Shown here piece by piece: positions 8,060-17,191 of a stretch of 64,000 nt of DNA (position 1 is the first letter of the stretch; the number at the start of each line of letters is the position of its first letter). The stretch lies in assembly GCF_016862095.1 (NCBI RefSeq), contig NZ_BOMH01000010.1:48825-112824 (forward strand), in the 5' to 3' direction. Position numbers and translations under genes: made by a program. This stretch comes from Actinoplanes cyaneus (lineage in GTDB: Bacteria > Actinomycetota > Actinomycetes > Mycobacteriales > Micromonosporaceae). The notes beneath the pieces are model-generated. The model was not told the DNA's origin. It searched no databases and was given only the letters and a program-made list of their open reading frames with translations.

Positions 8060-9556
8060 GTGAGGGGGGATCCGAGCATTCTGCACGTCGACCTGGACGC
8101 GATGTTCGCCGCTGTCGAGCAGCGTGACAAGCCCTCGCTGCGTGGCAAGCCGGTCGTCGTGGGCGGGGTGGCCGGGCGGGGCGTGGTCTCCACCGCGTCG
8201 TACGAGGCGCGGGTCTTCGGGGTGCGCTCCGCCATGCCGATGGCCCAGGCGCGCCGCCTCGCCCCGTGGTCCACCGCCTATCTCTCCCCGCGCTTCGCCG
8301 CCTACAAGCGCACCAGCGAGGTCGTGATGCGCCTGCTCGGTGAGGTGTCCCCGCTGATCGAGCAGGTCAGCATCGACGAGGCGTATGTTGATCTCGCCGC
8401 CACCGGCACCGACCTGAGCGTCGACGGCGTGACCGCCCTCGCCCTGGAGCTGAAGGCGCGGATCGCCACCGCGACCGGCGGGGTCACCGGCTCGATCGGG
8501 GCGGCCTCGTCCAAGCTGCTCGCCAAGATCGGGTCGGACCTGAACAAGCCGGACGGGCTGACCGTCGTCCCGCCCGGCGAGGAGCTGGCATTCCTGCACC
8601 CGCTGCCGGTGAACCGGCTCGGCGGTGTCGGCCCCGCCACCGAGCAGCGACTGCACCGCTCCGGCGTCCGGACCATCGGCGACCTGGCCGCGGTGTCGCT
8701 GGAGCACCTGATCGACTGGTTCGGCCAGTCCCACGGCGCGGGCCTGTTCCGCCTGGCCCGCGCGCAGGACGACCGTCCGGTGATCAGCGAGCGCGAGGCG
8801 AAGTCGGTCTCCGCCGAGGAGACGTTCGGCATCGACGTCACCGACCCGGTCCGGCTCAAGCGCGAGCTGGATCTGCTCTCCGCCCGGGTCGCCGGGCGCC
8901 TGCGCTCGGGCGGCCTGGCCGGCCGCACCGTCAACATCAAGGTGCGCCACGGCGACTTCACGACGGTGACCAGGGCGTTCACCCGCGACCACCCGACCGA
9001 CGACGGCCGCCTGGTCGCTCAGCTCGCCCGCCGCCTGCTTTCCGAGGTCGACACGTCCGGCGGCATCCGCCTGCTCGGGGTCGGCGTCTCCACCCTGACC
9101 GACTTCGCCCAGGACGACCTCTTCAGCGAGACGCAGCACGCCGCCGACCTCTTCCCGGTGCTGCCCGTCGCCGGCATCTCCGACGAGCCGGCCATGATCG
9201 CGGCCCCGCCGCCCGCCGCGATCCTGTCTGCCGTTCCCGCGGACGGCCCGGCGCCCGTCACGTCCGGGCCGTCGTCCCCGGAGTCTTCGAAGTCCCCGGA
9301 GTTCCCCGCTCCGGAGGGGTCCGGCGTCGCGCAGACCGGAGCGGAGCCCGGAACCGAGGACGGGCCGGTGGCGTGGCGGCCGGGGCAGGACGTGCTGCAC
9401 GACGAGATGGGCGCCGGCTGGGTGCAGGGCAGCGGGCTCGGGCGGGTCACGATTCGCTTCGAGGGCCCGCTGACCGTGCGGGGTCCGGTGCGCACGTTCG
9501 CCGTCGACGATCCCCGCCTGCATCCCACCGACCCGCCGTCCTGGGTGATTTCGTAG
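8060..9556 (+). CDS. dinB: DNA polymerase IV (Y-family translesion polymerase)
   Basis: Y-family error-prone polymerase that bypasses lesions in the cytoplasm. Catalytic acidic residues are present: D11/D13 in HVDLDAMFAAVE and D106/E107 in SIDEAYVDL. Palm, fingers and thumb regions follow, with a helix-hairpin-helix-like stretch (LGGVGPATEQRLHRSGVRTI) and the little-finger domain. QDDLF (351-355) matches the beta-clamp binding motif. A low-complexity linker (about 375-430) leads to an extra C-terminal module (HDEMGAGWVQGSGLGRVTIR, VRTFAVDDPRL) seen in actinobacterial homologues. The GTG start has TAGGCT seven bases upstream and no Shine-Dalgarno, suggesting a leaderless message; a TTG at 8030 is an alternative. 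I found only a half-match to a LexA box upstream. Confidence 0.93.
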   Translation: MRGDPSILHVDLDAMFAAVEQRDKPSLRGKPVVVGGVAGRGVVSTASYEARVFGVRSAMPMAQARRLAPWSTAYLSPRFAAYKRTSEVVMRLLGEVSPLIEQVSIDEAYVDLAATGTDLSVDGVTALALELKARIATATGGVTGSIGAASSKLLAKIGSDLNKPDGLTVVPPGEELAFLHPLPVNRLGGVGPATEQRLHRSGVRTIGDLAAVSLEHLIDWFGQSHGAGLFRLARAQDDRPVISEREAKSVSAEETFGIDVTDPVRLKRELDLLSARVAGRLRSGGLAGRTVNIKVRHGDFTTVTRAFTRDHPTDDGRLVAQLARRLLSEVDTSGGIRLLGVGVSTLTDFAQDDLFSETQHAADLFPVLPVAGISDEPAMIAAPPPAAILSAVPADGPAPVTSGPSSPESSKSPEFPAPEGSGVAQTGAEPGTEDGPVAWRPGQDVLHDEMGAGWVQGSGLGRVTIRFEGPLTVRGPVRTFAVDDPRLHPTDPPSWVIS

Positions 9557-9897
9557 CTTGGCGCTGTCGTGTCCTCTTTGGACGGCTTGTCCAGGTTGAT
9601 CATGGCTACCCCGGCGATCATCGATGAAACGTGTCCGGATTTCGGAATCCGATAACAGGCTTCGCGGATTTCCGCCGCCTAAGTGATGAAGGCAACACTG
9701 CAGATCTTTGCTGCATGTAAATCATCTGGGTCGCTACGGCGCGTCCCGGCTCTCGTGCGTACGCGCTAGTTATGTCCACATTGATCCCTCTCCTTGCGGG
9801 ATCGCGGTTACCAAAAGTAATCGTTGTCTTCCTTCGGGTATGTGACTTAACTGTTGGCGATCATCAATGTCTACCGGGATCCCTTGGAGGTCCGGCG
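9557..9897. other. Intergenic region between dinB and the RHS gene
   Basis: 341 bases without a convincing gene, noticeably less GC-rich than its surroundings. It holds a short hairpin with arms CGGATT/AATCCG around TCGG at 9636-9651 (possible dinB terminator), a GATCCC/GGGATC hairpin near 9782-9803 and a weak CGGTTAC/GTAATCG hairpin just after it. These lie in the probable 5' leader of the RHS gene. A strong TTGGAGG ribosome binding site precedes the RHS ATG. I could not match any known riboswitch class. Confidence 0.5.
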
Positions 9898-12800
9898 ATG
9901 AGTCATGCCCTTTTCCGATCACCCTCGAGACGCCGCTCGCGCGGCGCCGCCACCGTCGCGCTCGTGATGGTCGCGGCCACCGTGCCGGCCGTCTCCCGGC
10001 CGACCGTCGCGGCCGCCGCGCCACCGGCCGCACCGGCCGCACCGGCGCCGGCCGCACTGGACTGCACCGCCCCCGCCCCGGACGAGACGAACGCCATGGC
10101 CGCGGCCCGGGCCTGCGGCAGGCCGGTGGAGAACCTATCGGCGCGGTCGGAGACCCAGGATGTCTTCGCGAACGCTGACGGCACCTGGACGGCGAAGATC
10201 TACGCCGGGCCGGTCCGGATGCGGGACGCGGCCGGAGCCTGGACACCGATCGATCTGACCATGCGGGCGGAGGCGAATGGTCAGGTGGCGCCGGTCGCGC
10301 ATCCGGGCGGCCTGCGGTTGTCCGGCAAGGCCGGCGACGGCGAGCACGAGCTGCTGAGCGTCGAGGCCGGCGGCAAGCGGGTCAGCATCGCCTGGAACGG
10401 GGCGCTCGCCGAGCCGGTCCTTTCCGGCAACCGGGCCACCTACCCGGAGGTGCGGCCCGGCGTCGACCTGGTCGTCGAGGCGTCGACAACCGGGGTGGAG
10501 CAGTTCTTCGTCGTGAAGAACGCGGCGGCGGCCGCCAATGTGGCCACCCTGCGGCTCCCGGTGCTCGCGCCCGGTCTGACCAGCAAGTCCGACGGCTCCG
10601 GCGGACTGGTGTTCACCGACGGCAAGGGCAAGACGGTCGGCACGTCGCCGACCCCGGAGATGTGGGACGCCACGATCGACCCGGCCACCGGCGGCCCGAA
10701 GCGCGTCACCAAGGTCCCGGTGAAGCAGAAGGCGCGCCAGGCGGGCGGCACCGACCTGACGCTGAGCCCGGCGAAGGACTTCTTCACCGACCCGGCGACC
10801 GTGTACCCGGTGGTCGTGGACCCGCAGATCAACCCGCTGGGCGTCACCTTCGACACGTACGTGAAGGAGGGCGACACGGTCGACCGGTCCGGGAGCAACG
10901 ACCTGCAGCTCGGCCTGACCTCGGGCAACGTCGCCCGGTCGTTCATCGGCTGGAACACCGGTGTCCTGCTGGGCCGCCAGGTCACCGCCGCCACCTTCAA
11001 CTTCTACAACTGGTACTCCCAGTCGTGCACCGCGGCGCAGTGGGAGGTGTGGACCACTGACGCGGCGACGTCGGCGACCCGCTGGGGCAGCCAGCCGGCC
11101 TGGCGGACCAAGGAGGTGACCAGCACCGCCACGAAGGGCTTCAACTCCTCGTGCAAGGACGGCTGGGTCTCGGTCAACGGACTCTCCTTCCTGCAGCGTG
11201 CGGTGACGGCGAACAAGTCCACGGCGTTCATGGGCCTGAAGGCCACCGACGAGACGTCGGTGAACAGCATCGGCTTCAAGCAGATCCGCTCGAGCCAGCC
11301 GGCCGCCACGGACCAGCAGGGCCAGCAGCCGTACGCGGTGGTCACCTACAACAGCTACCCGAACGCGCTGGACGCCACCAAGCTGCAGCCGGGTGACGCC
11401 ACCGAGACCGGCACCCGTACGCCGGAGATGAAGGGTGTCTTCAGCGACCCGGACGGCGGCACCGGACGCGTCGACTTCGAGGTCTACGACCGCACCGGCG
11501 CCACCCTGAAGACGTCGGGCTCCGGCACCACGGTGTCGAACGGCAGCGAATCCGTCTGGACCGTGCCGAGCGGCAAACTGGACGCCAACACCACGTACAA
11601 GTGGCGGGCCCGCGGCCACGACGGCAGCCTGGCCGGCCCGTGGTCGGAGTGGCGGTTCATGACCACCTCGGACGGCTCGCCCGCCGGTGAGCAGCGCCGC
11701 TTCTCCTTCCAGGACCAGGACCTCACCGACCGGCTCCAGCTCAAGGTCAACGTCGCCAACGGCAACCTGCTGCTGCAGAACACCGACCTGCAGATCCACG
11801 GCACCGGACTGGATCTGACCCTGGACCGCTACTACAACTCCCGCTCCACGGCCACCTCGACGCTCGGCAAGGGCTGGACGCTCGGCACCGCGCAGGACGT
11901 CAAGCTGGCGTTCTCCAAGACCGACCACGCGACCGCGGACATCACCTACCACGCGCCGACCGGGTTCACCGCCAAGTTCATCAACTCGGCGAGCAACACC
12001 TGGAACACACCGTCCAGCCTGGACGCCAAACTGACCCGCAACACCACCGACGGCGAGTTCCGGCTCAAGTTCGACAAGAGCGAGGCGAGCTTCTACTTCG
12101 CCGACTCGACCGGGCGCCTGCTCCGCAGCGTCGACAAGAACAAGAACAAGATCACTTTCGGGTACGACGGCAGCGGCAACGTCACCACGATCACCGACAG
12201 CCAGGACCGGGTGACCACGCTCGCGTACGCCTCGGGCCGGCTCACCTCGGTGACCGACCCGGCGAACCGGCGGATCGGCTACGGCTACGACGGCTCGCAG
12301 AACCTGCAGACGGTGACCGACTCGGCCGGCGGCACCACCCGCTTCGACTACACCGGCGACCGGCTCACGAAGATCACCACGCCGGAGGGCCGGGTCACCA
12401 ACCTCGGCTACGAGCCGGACACGTCCCGCATGATCGACTACTTCGAGCAGGTCAGCCCGGGCGGCGACCCGGACAGCGCCCGCTACACGTTCACCTACTC
12501 GGCGGGCAAGACCGAGGTCACCTCGCCGAGCGGCAACGCCACCGGCTCCACCACCGACGGCATCACCACGCACACCTACGAGACCCGTGACCGGGTCACC
12601 GAGGTGAAGGACCCGCTCGGCCACAAGCAGGGCAAGAAGTACAACGCCGACGACAACGTGGAGACCAACACCGACGCGCTGACCAACACCACCTCGTTCG
12701 GCTACGACCCGAACACCAACAATCTCACCTCGATCGGTATCGCCACCGGCGCGAAGGGCAATCTGTCCTACAACAACACCTCGCACCCCAACGCGCCCAG

Positions 12801-14709
12801 CGGCTCCTCCGACCCGCAGGGCAACAGCATGAGCTACTCGTACGACGCGGCCGGCAACAAGACCGCGACGGAGAGCGCGCAGTACCCGGGCAAGAAGATC
12901 GACGAGTCCGAGTACAACGACAACGGCACGGTCAAATGGCGCGAGGACGGCAAGGACGTCAAGACCAACTACTCGTACGACGCCAAGGGCAACCTGACCA
13001 AGGTCGACAACCCGGCGCCGCTCGGTGACATCGCCATCGTTCCCGACCCGCTCTCCCGGATGAGCGAGCAGACCGACGGCAAGGGGCAGAAGACCAAGTA
13101 CACCTACGACCAGCTCGACCGGCCCGACCGGGTCACCTATCAGGACGGCACCGTCGTCGACTACGACTACGACCGGGACGGCAACCTGATCCGGCTGACC
13201 GACCCGACCGGCATCACGTCGTTCAGCTACGACGGGTTCGGCCGGCAGACCACCAAGCAGGCGCCGGGCGCCGCGCCGCTGACCTACCAGTACGACCGCA
13301 ACGGCAATCTGACCCGGTTCATCGATGCGGGCGGCGCGGTGACGTACGCCTACAACGAGGCGAACCTGCTGACCTCCATGCAGGAGCCCGGCGCGTCCGG
13401 ACAGGTGACCTTCACCTACGACGACAACAACCGGCGCCGGTTCATGTACCTGCCGACCTCGCCACGGATCACCGTCGAGATGAAGTACGACAAGTCCGGC
13501 CGCCAGACGTCGATCGTCGCGACCAACGACTCGTCCGGTGCGAAGCTCAGCTCGTTCTCCTACGACTACACCAAGAACGGGGTGGACACGGCGCTCCGGC
13601 AGTCGGTGACCGACCTGTCCGGCACCACGACCTACTCGTACGACAAGCTCAACCGGCTCACCAAGGCGACGGCGCCGAACTGGTCGCGCAGCTACGACTA
13701 CGACGAGAACTTCAACCGCACCTCGAAGACCGAGGACGGCACCACCACGTCGTACGACTACAACGACGCGCACCAGCTGACCAAGGGCGGGTCGACGACC
13801 TACTCCTACGACGCCGACGGCAACCTCACCAACTCGTCGTCGGGCTGGAGGCTGGGCTACAACGCGGTCAACAGCCAGACGACGACGATCACCGCTCCGG
13901 GTAAGCCGGAGCACCAGCCGCTGCAGTACGGGGGTGCGGACCAGACCGAACGGCGGCGGGCCGGCAGCGTCACCTACGGCACGTCGTCGCTGGGCGTGTC
14001 GTCGGCGACCTCGCTGCAGTCCTACAACGTCACCACCGGCGCGGGTCAGGACGACATGGAGCCGTCTCCTGGCACGTCGAGTTTCTACACCCGGGACAGC
14101 GGGGGGAACCTGATCAGTTTGGTGGCCAACGGGGCGCGGTATTACTACCTGGTCGACGGACTGGGATCGGTGGTCGGTTTGGTGAACGGCAGCGCGCAGA
14201 AGGTCAACTCGTACAGCTACGACCCGTACGGCAACCAGCTGTCGGTGTCGCAGCAGGTCGCCAACCCCTGGCGCTACGCCAGCGGCTTCTATGACGGGCC
14301 CACCGGGTTGACCAAGTTCGGCGCTCGCTACTACGACCCGGGCCTGGGCCGCTTCTCCCAGCGAGACCCGTCGGGCAGGGACCTGCCGTACGCCTACGCC
14401 GGAGCCAATCCGGCGAACAACACCGACCCCACCGGCTTGGACAACGACTCCATGGCCAACGATGCCTTCGGCCTGCTCGCGGGTGGTCTGATCGGGCTGG
14501 GCGTCAGCGCCTTCGCGTCGATGTTCGTCGGGCCGCTCATCGGAGGCGCGATCGGCGGCTGCATCGGTGGCATGGTGGGCACCGCCATCTCACAGCACGG
14601 GGACGTCAACGCCGGGGGTTTGGGACTCAACTGCTTCGCCGGAGCAGTGGTCGGCTTGGCTGGAGGCATCTTCGTCAAGGGCGGATATCGTGGCGGACCT
14701 CTCAAGTAG
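9898..14709 (+). CDS. Secreted RHS/YD-repeat protein with glycine-rich C-terminal tip
   Basis: A 1,603-residue polymorphic-toxin-like protein. An N-terminal signal peptide (basic SPSRRRSRG, hydrophobic VALVMVAATVPAV, then Ala-rich) directs export. Residues 60-480 are an uncharacterised beta-rich region; 495-595 look like a fibronectin-III-type module; about 608 onward is the DUF6531-like entry (GNLLLQNTDLQIHGTGLDLT). Some two dozen YD repeats (Y-D-x-x-G-N) fill about 755-1315, forming the RHS cocoon shell. The RHS core hallmark (RYYDPGLGRFSQRDP) ends at DPTGL near 1514. The 89-residue tip beyond it is very Gly-rich and hydrophobic, with GxxxG-like spacing and no recognised nuclease or deaminase motif. 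The ATG follows TTGGAGG. Its 3' end overlaps a small membrane-protein gene by 20 bases. Confidence 0.9.
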   Translation: MSHALFRSPSRRRSRGAATVALVMVAATVPAVSRPTVAAAAPPAAPAAPAPAALDCTAPAPDETNAMAAARACGRPVENLSARSETQDVFANADGTWTAKIYAGPVRMRDAAGAWTPIDLTMRAEANGQVAPVAHPGGLRLSGKAGDGEHELLSVEAGGKRVSIAWNGALAEPVLSGNRATYPEVRPGVDLVVEASTTGVEQFFVVKNAAAAANVATLRLPVLAPGLTSKSDGSGGLVFTDGKGKTVGTSPTPEMWDATIDPATGGPKRVTKVPVKQKARQAGGTDLTLSPAKDFFTDPATVYPVVVDPQINPLGVTFDTYVKEGDTVDRSGSNDLQLGLTSGNVARSFIGWNTGVLLGRQVTAATFNFYNWYSQSCTAAQWEVWTTDAATSATRWGSQPAWRTKEVTSTATKGFNSSCKDGWVSVNGLSFLQRAVTANKSTAFMGLKATDETSVNSIGFKQIRSSQPAATDQQGQQPYAVVTYNSYPNALDATKLQPGDATETGTRTPEMKGVFSDPDGGTGRVDFEVYDRTGATLKTSGSGTTVSNGSESVWTVPSGKLDANTTYKWRARGHDGSLAGPWSEWRFMTTSDGSPAGEQRRFSFQDQDLTDRLQLKVNVANGNLLLQNTDLQIHGTGLDLTLDRYYNSRSTATSTLGKGWTLGTAQDVKLAFSKTDHATADITYHAPTGFTAKFINSASNTWNTPSSLDAKLTRNTTDGEFRLKFDKSEASFYFADSTGRLLRSVDKNKNKITFGYDGSGNVTTITDSQDRVTTLAYASGRLTSVTDPANRRIGYGYDGSQNLQTVTDSAGGTTRFDYTGDRLTKITTPEGRVTNLGYEPDTSRMIDYFEQVSPGGDPDSARYTFTYSAGKTEVTSPSGNATGSTTDGITTHTYETRDRVTEVKDPLGHKQGKKYNADDNVETNTDALTNTTSFGYDPNTNNLTSIGIATGAKGNLSYNNTSHPNAPSGSSDPQGNSMSYSYDAAGNKTATESAQYPGKKIDESEYNDNGTVKWREDGKDVKTNYSYDAKGNLTKVDNPAPLGDIAIVPDPLSRMSEQTDGKGQKTKYTYDQLDRPDRVTYQDGTVVDYDYDRDGNLIRLTDPTGITSFSYDGFGRQTTKQAPGAAPLTYQYDRNGNLTRFIDAGGAVTYAYNEANLLTSMQEPGASGQVTFTYDDNNRRRFMYLPTSPRITVEMKYDKSGRQTSIVATNDSSGAKLSSFSYDYTKNGVDTALRQSVTDLSGTTTYSYDKLNRLTKATAPNWSRSYDYDENFNRTSKTEDGTTTSYDYNDAHQLTKGGSTTYSYDADGNLTNSSSGWRLGYNAVNSQTTTITAPGKPEHQPLQYGGADQTERRRAGSVTYGTSSLGVSSATSLQSYNVTTGAGQDDMEPSPGTSSFYTRDSGGNLISLVANGARYYYLVDGLGSVVGLVNGSAQKVNSYSYDPYGNQLSVSQQVANPWRYASGFYDGPTGLTKFGARYYDPGLGRFSQRDPSGRDLPYAYAGANPANNTDPTGLDNDSMANDAFGLLAGGLIGLGVSAFASMFVGPLIGGAIGGCIGGMVGTAISQHGDVNAGGLGLNCFAGAVVGLAGGIFVKGGYRGGPLK

Positions 14710-15070
14710 GACAGCGAAGTTCGTGGCAGCGGCGCTGTTGGCGATCGGCTGGGCCAGCATCGTGGTGTTGCTGGGCTGGTTGCTCTACCCCGCCATGGGA
14801 TCTGGGCCTTGGATCGCACTGGGAGCGTTGACGGTGATCGGCGCGGTCGTATGGCGCCGGCGCAACGATTCCTGGCGTGTCGCGCTGTCCCCGCAGCAGA
14901 ACCGGTTCCTTCTGCTGATCGGCGGATACATGCTCGCGATGTGGGTGGTGGTGTGTCTATTCGCTGCCACGATGGAGGTATGGGCTCCACCCCAGCTCAT
15001 CGCGTTGCTTCCGGTAATGCCTGTCTGCCTGATCGGGGTAGGACTTCTGGGAAGGCGAGCGGACCGATAG
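14690..15070 (+). CDS. Four-helix membrane protein, candidate RHS immunity protein
   Basis: 126-residue integral membrane protein with four hydrophobic segments: FVAAALLAIGWASIVVLLGW, WIALGALTVIGAVVW, FLLLIGGYMLAMWVVVCLFA and LIALLPVMPVCLIGVGLLG. The GTG start overlaps the last 20 bases of the RHS gene in another frame and has AAGGGCGG upstream, so translation is probably coupled. Immunity genes usually sit directly after the toxin tip they neutralise, and a membrane location would suit a membrane-inserting tip. No family is recognised; the immunity role is inference from position and topology. Confidence 0.7.
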   Translation: MADLSSRTAKFVAAALLAIGWASIVVLLGWLLYPAMGSGPWIALGALTVIGAVVWRRRNDSWRVALSPQQNRFLLLIGGYMLAMWVVVCLFAATMEVWAPPQLIALLPVMPVCLIGVGLLGRRADR

Positions 15071-15100
15071 CGGCGCGCCGCTGGATGAGCGAGCTATGAA

Positions 15101-15140
15101 GACGTGGTGGGCCGCGGTGAATACCGCGGCCCACCACGTC
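15101..15140. terminator. Perfect 18-bp hairpin after the RHS locus
   Basis: GACGTGGTGGGCCGCGGT (15101-15118) pairs perfectly with 15123-15140 around a GAAT tetraloop, 30 bases after the small membrane gene. It is a strong intrinsic-terminator-like stem without a clear U-tract. It separates the RHS pair from ctaD. Confidence 0.8.
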
Positions 15141-15311
15141 TCTGAACCAGTTTCCGGATGGTGGATGGTGACCCTGCTTCCGACTGGTTGCCGGATTGTG
15201 CGGATGGCGCCTGCCGGCAGGGTTGACCGGAAATGGGGGCTGTGGCGTGGGTTGGCAAGGGCATTGGGGGGGAGTACGAACGGATCGAGCGCATCCTGAG
15301 CAGGAGGCCCC

Positions 15312-17066
15312 ATGACCACCGTCGTGCCGCGCCCGGTGCGGACCCGTCCCTGGCCGGTTCGCCGGCAGGTGCGCGGCTCGTGGCTGGCCCGCACCATCCG
15401 CACCACCGATGCCAAGCAGATCGGCATCATGTACATGGTCACGGCGTTCGCCTGGTTCGTCGTCGGCGGGCTCCTCGCTCTGATCATGCGCACCGAGCTG
15501 GCCCGTCCCGGCATGCAGTTTCTCTCGCCTGAGCAGTACAACCAGATGTTCACCATGCACGGCACGATCATGTTGCTGTTCTTCGCGACACCGATCGTGT
15601 TCGCCTTCGCGAACTTCGTCGTCCCGATCCAGATCGGCGCGCCGGACGTGGCGTTCCCGCGGCTCAACGCGTTCGCGTACTGGCTCTACCTGTTCGGTGG
15701 CCTGATCGCCCTGGGCGGCTTCGTCACGCCCGGCGGCGCGGCCGATTTCGGCTGGACTGCCTATGTGCCGCTCAGCGGCGGCATGCACTCGCCGGGCGTC
15801 GGCGGCAACATGTGGGTCGTCGGGCTGGCGATCTCCGGCCTCGGCACGATTCTCGGCGGCGTCAACATGATCACGACGATCCTGTGCCTGCGCGCGCCCG
15901 GGATGACCATGTTCCGCATGCCGATCATGACGTGGAACATCCTGCTCACCAGCGTGCTGGTGATCCTGGTCTTCCCGTTCCTGGCGGCGGCGCTGTTCGC
16001 CCTCGCGGCCGACCGCATCCTGGGCGCCGAGGTGTTCAACGTGGACACCGGCGGCCCGATGCTCTGGCAGCACCTGTTCTGGTTCTTCGGCCATCCCGAG
16101 GTGTACGTCGTCGCGCTCCCGTTCTTCGGCATCATCACCGAGGTCATCCCGGTGTTCAGCCGCAAGCCCGTGTTCGGGTACAAACCGCTGGTCGCGGCCA
16201 CGCTGCTGATCTCCGGGCTGTCGATGAGCGTCTGGGCGCACCACATGTTCGCCACCGGCCAGGTGCTGCTGCCGTTCTTCAGCCTGCTCAGCTACCTGAT
16301 CGCGGTGCCGACCGGGATGAAGTTCTTCGTCTGGATCGGCACCATGTGGCGCGGGCAGCTCTCGTTCGAGTCGCCGATGCTGTTCGCGATCGGCTTCCTG
16401 GTGACGTTCCTGCTCGGCGGGCTGACCGGGGTGCTGCTGGCGTCGCCGCCGGTCGACTTCCACGTGCACGACTCGTACTTCGTCGTGGCGCACTTCCACT
16501 ACGTGCTGTTCGGGACGATCGTGTTCGCGGTCTTCTCCGGGATCTACTTCTGGTTCCCGAAGATGTTCGGGCGGATGCTCGACGACCGGCTCGGCAAGGT
16601 CCACTTCTGGCTGACCTTCATCGGCTTCCACACCACGTTCCTGGTGCAGCACTGGCTGGGCAACGAGGGCATGGCCCGGCGGTACGCGGACTACCTGCCC
16701 GGCGACGGCTTCACCACGCTGAACACCGTCTCGACGATCGGCTCGTTCATCCTCGGGGCGGCGACGCTGCCGTTCCTCTACAACGTGTGGAAGTCGTACC
16801 GGGCGGGGGAGACGGTGAGCGTGGACGACCCGTGGGGACACGGGAACTCGCTGGAGTGGGCCACCTCGTGCCCGCCCCCGCTGCGCAACTTCGACCGGAT
16901 GCCGCGGATCAGGTCGGAACGGCCGGCGTTCGACGCGAAGTTCCCGCATCTCTCGGTGGAGGGCCGCGGCGGGACACCGGAGGAGGGTTCACTGGTGCAC
17001 GGGGAGGATCTGTCCGAGGAGCGCGCGGCGGCCGGCGGCACGGACCGCCGGGACGATTCGGACTAA
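15312..17066 (+). CDS. ctaD: Cytochrome c oxidase subunit I
   Basis: Catalytic subunit of the aa3-type haem-copper oxidase in the plasma membrane, which reduces O2 to water and pumps protons. 584 residues with twelve transmembrane helices. Ligand motifs are intact: [13 protein letters not shown] (haem a His), [17 protein letters not shown] (CuB His and cross-linked Tyr), WAHHMF (CuB His pair) and [11 protein letters not shown] (haem a3/a His). The K-channel and D-channel regions look normal. The ATG follows GCAGGAGG. The hydrophilic acidic C-terminal tail is typical for actinobacteria. No ctaC, ctaE or qcr genes are nearby, so this is a stand-alone, possibly additional, copy. Confidence 0.96.
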   Translation: MTTVVPRPVRTRPWPVRRQVRGSWLARTIRTTDAKQIGIMYMVTAFAWFVVGGLLALIMRTELARPGMQFLSPEQYNQMFTMHGTIMLLFFATPIVFAFANFVVPIQIGAPDVAFPRLNAFAYWLYLFGGLIALGGFVTPGGAADFGWTAYVPLSGGMHSPGVGGNMWVVGLAISGLGTILGGVNMITTILCLRAPGMTMFRMPIMTWNILLTSVLVILVFPFLAAALFALAADRILGAEVFNVDTGGPMLWQHLFWFFGHPEVYVVALPFFGIITEVIPVFSRKPVFGYKPLVAATLLISGLSMSVWAHHMFATGQVLLPFFSLLSYLIAVPTGMKFFVWIGTMWRGQLSFESPMLFAIGFLVTFLLGGLTGVLLASPPVDFHVHDSYFVVAHFHYVLFGTIVFAVFSGIYFWFPKMFGRMLDDRLGKVHFWLTFIGFHTTFLVQHWLGNEGMARRYADYLPGDGFTTLNTVSTIGSFILGAATLPFLYNVWKSYRAGETVSVDDPWGHGNSLEWATSCPPPLRNFDRMPRIRSERPAFDAKFPHLSVEGRGGTPEEGSLVHGEDLSEERAAAGGTDRRDDSD

Positions 17067-17191
17067 TCAGCAGATAGGCGCATTTGACGGTGTGCGCGGA
17101 TGGTGAGCGACTGTCACGGCGACCGTAGCCGGACTCGGGGTCGATCCGATGAAACGTCGGACACTTCCTCCTATGTCCGGAAGGAACCCTC

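Noticed and set aside
9557..9897. Riboswitch (for example cyclic-di-AMP type) in the RHS leader
   Set aside because: Small hairpins occur but none of the conserved core bases of known classes could be recognised.
10135..13914. A 1,259-codon open frame antisense to the RHS gene
   Set aside because: Arg/Val/Gly-rich shadow produced by the codon bias of the YD repeats; no ribosome binding site or domain, while the plus strand has an unmistakable RHS protein.
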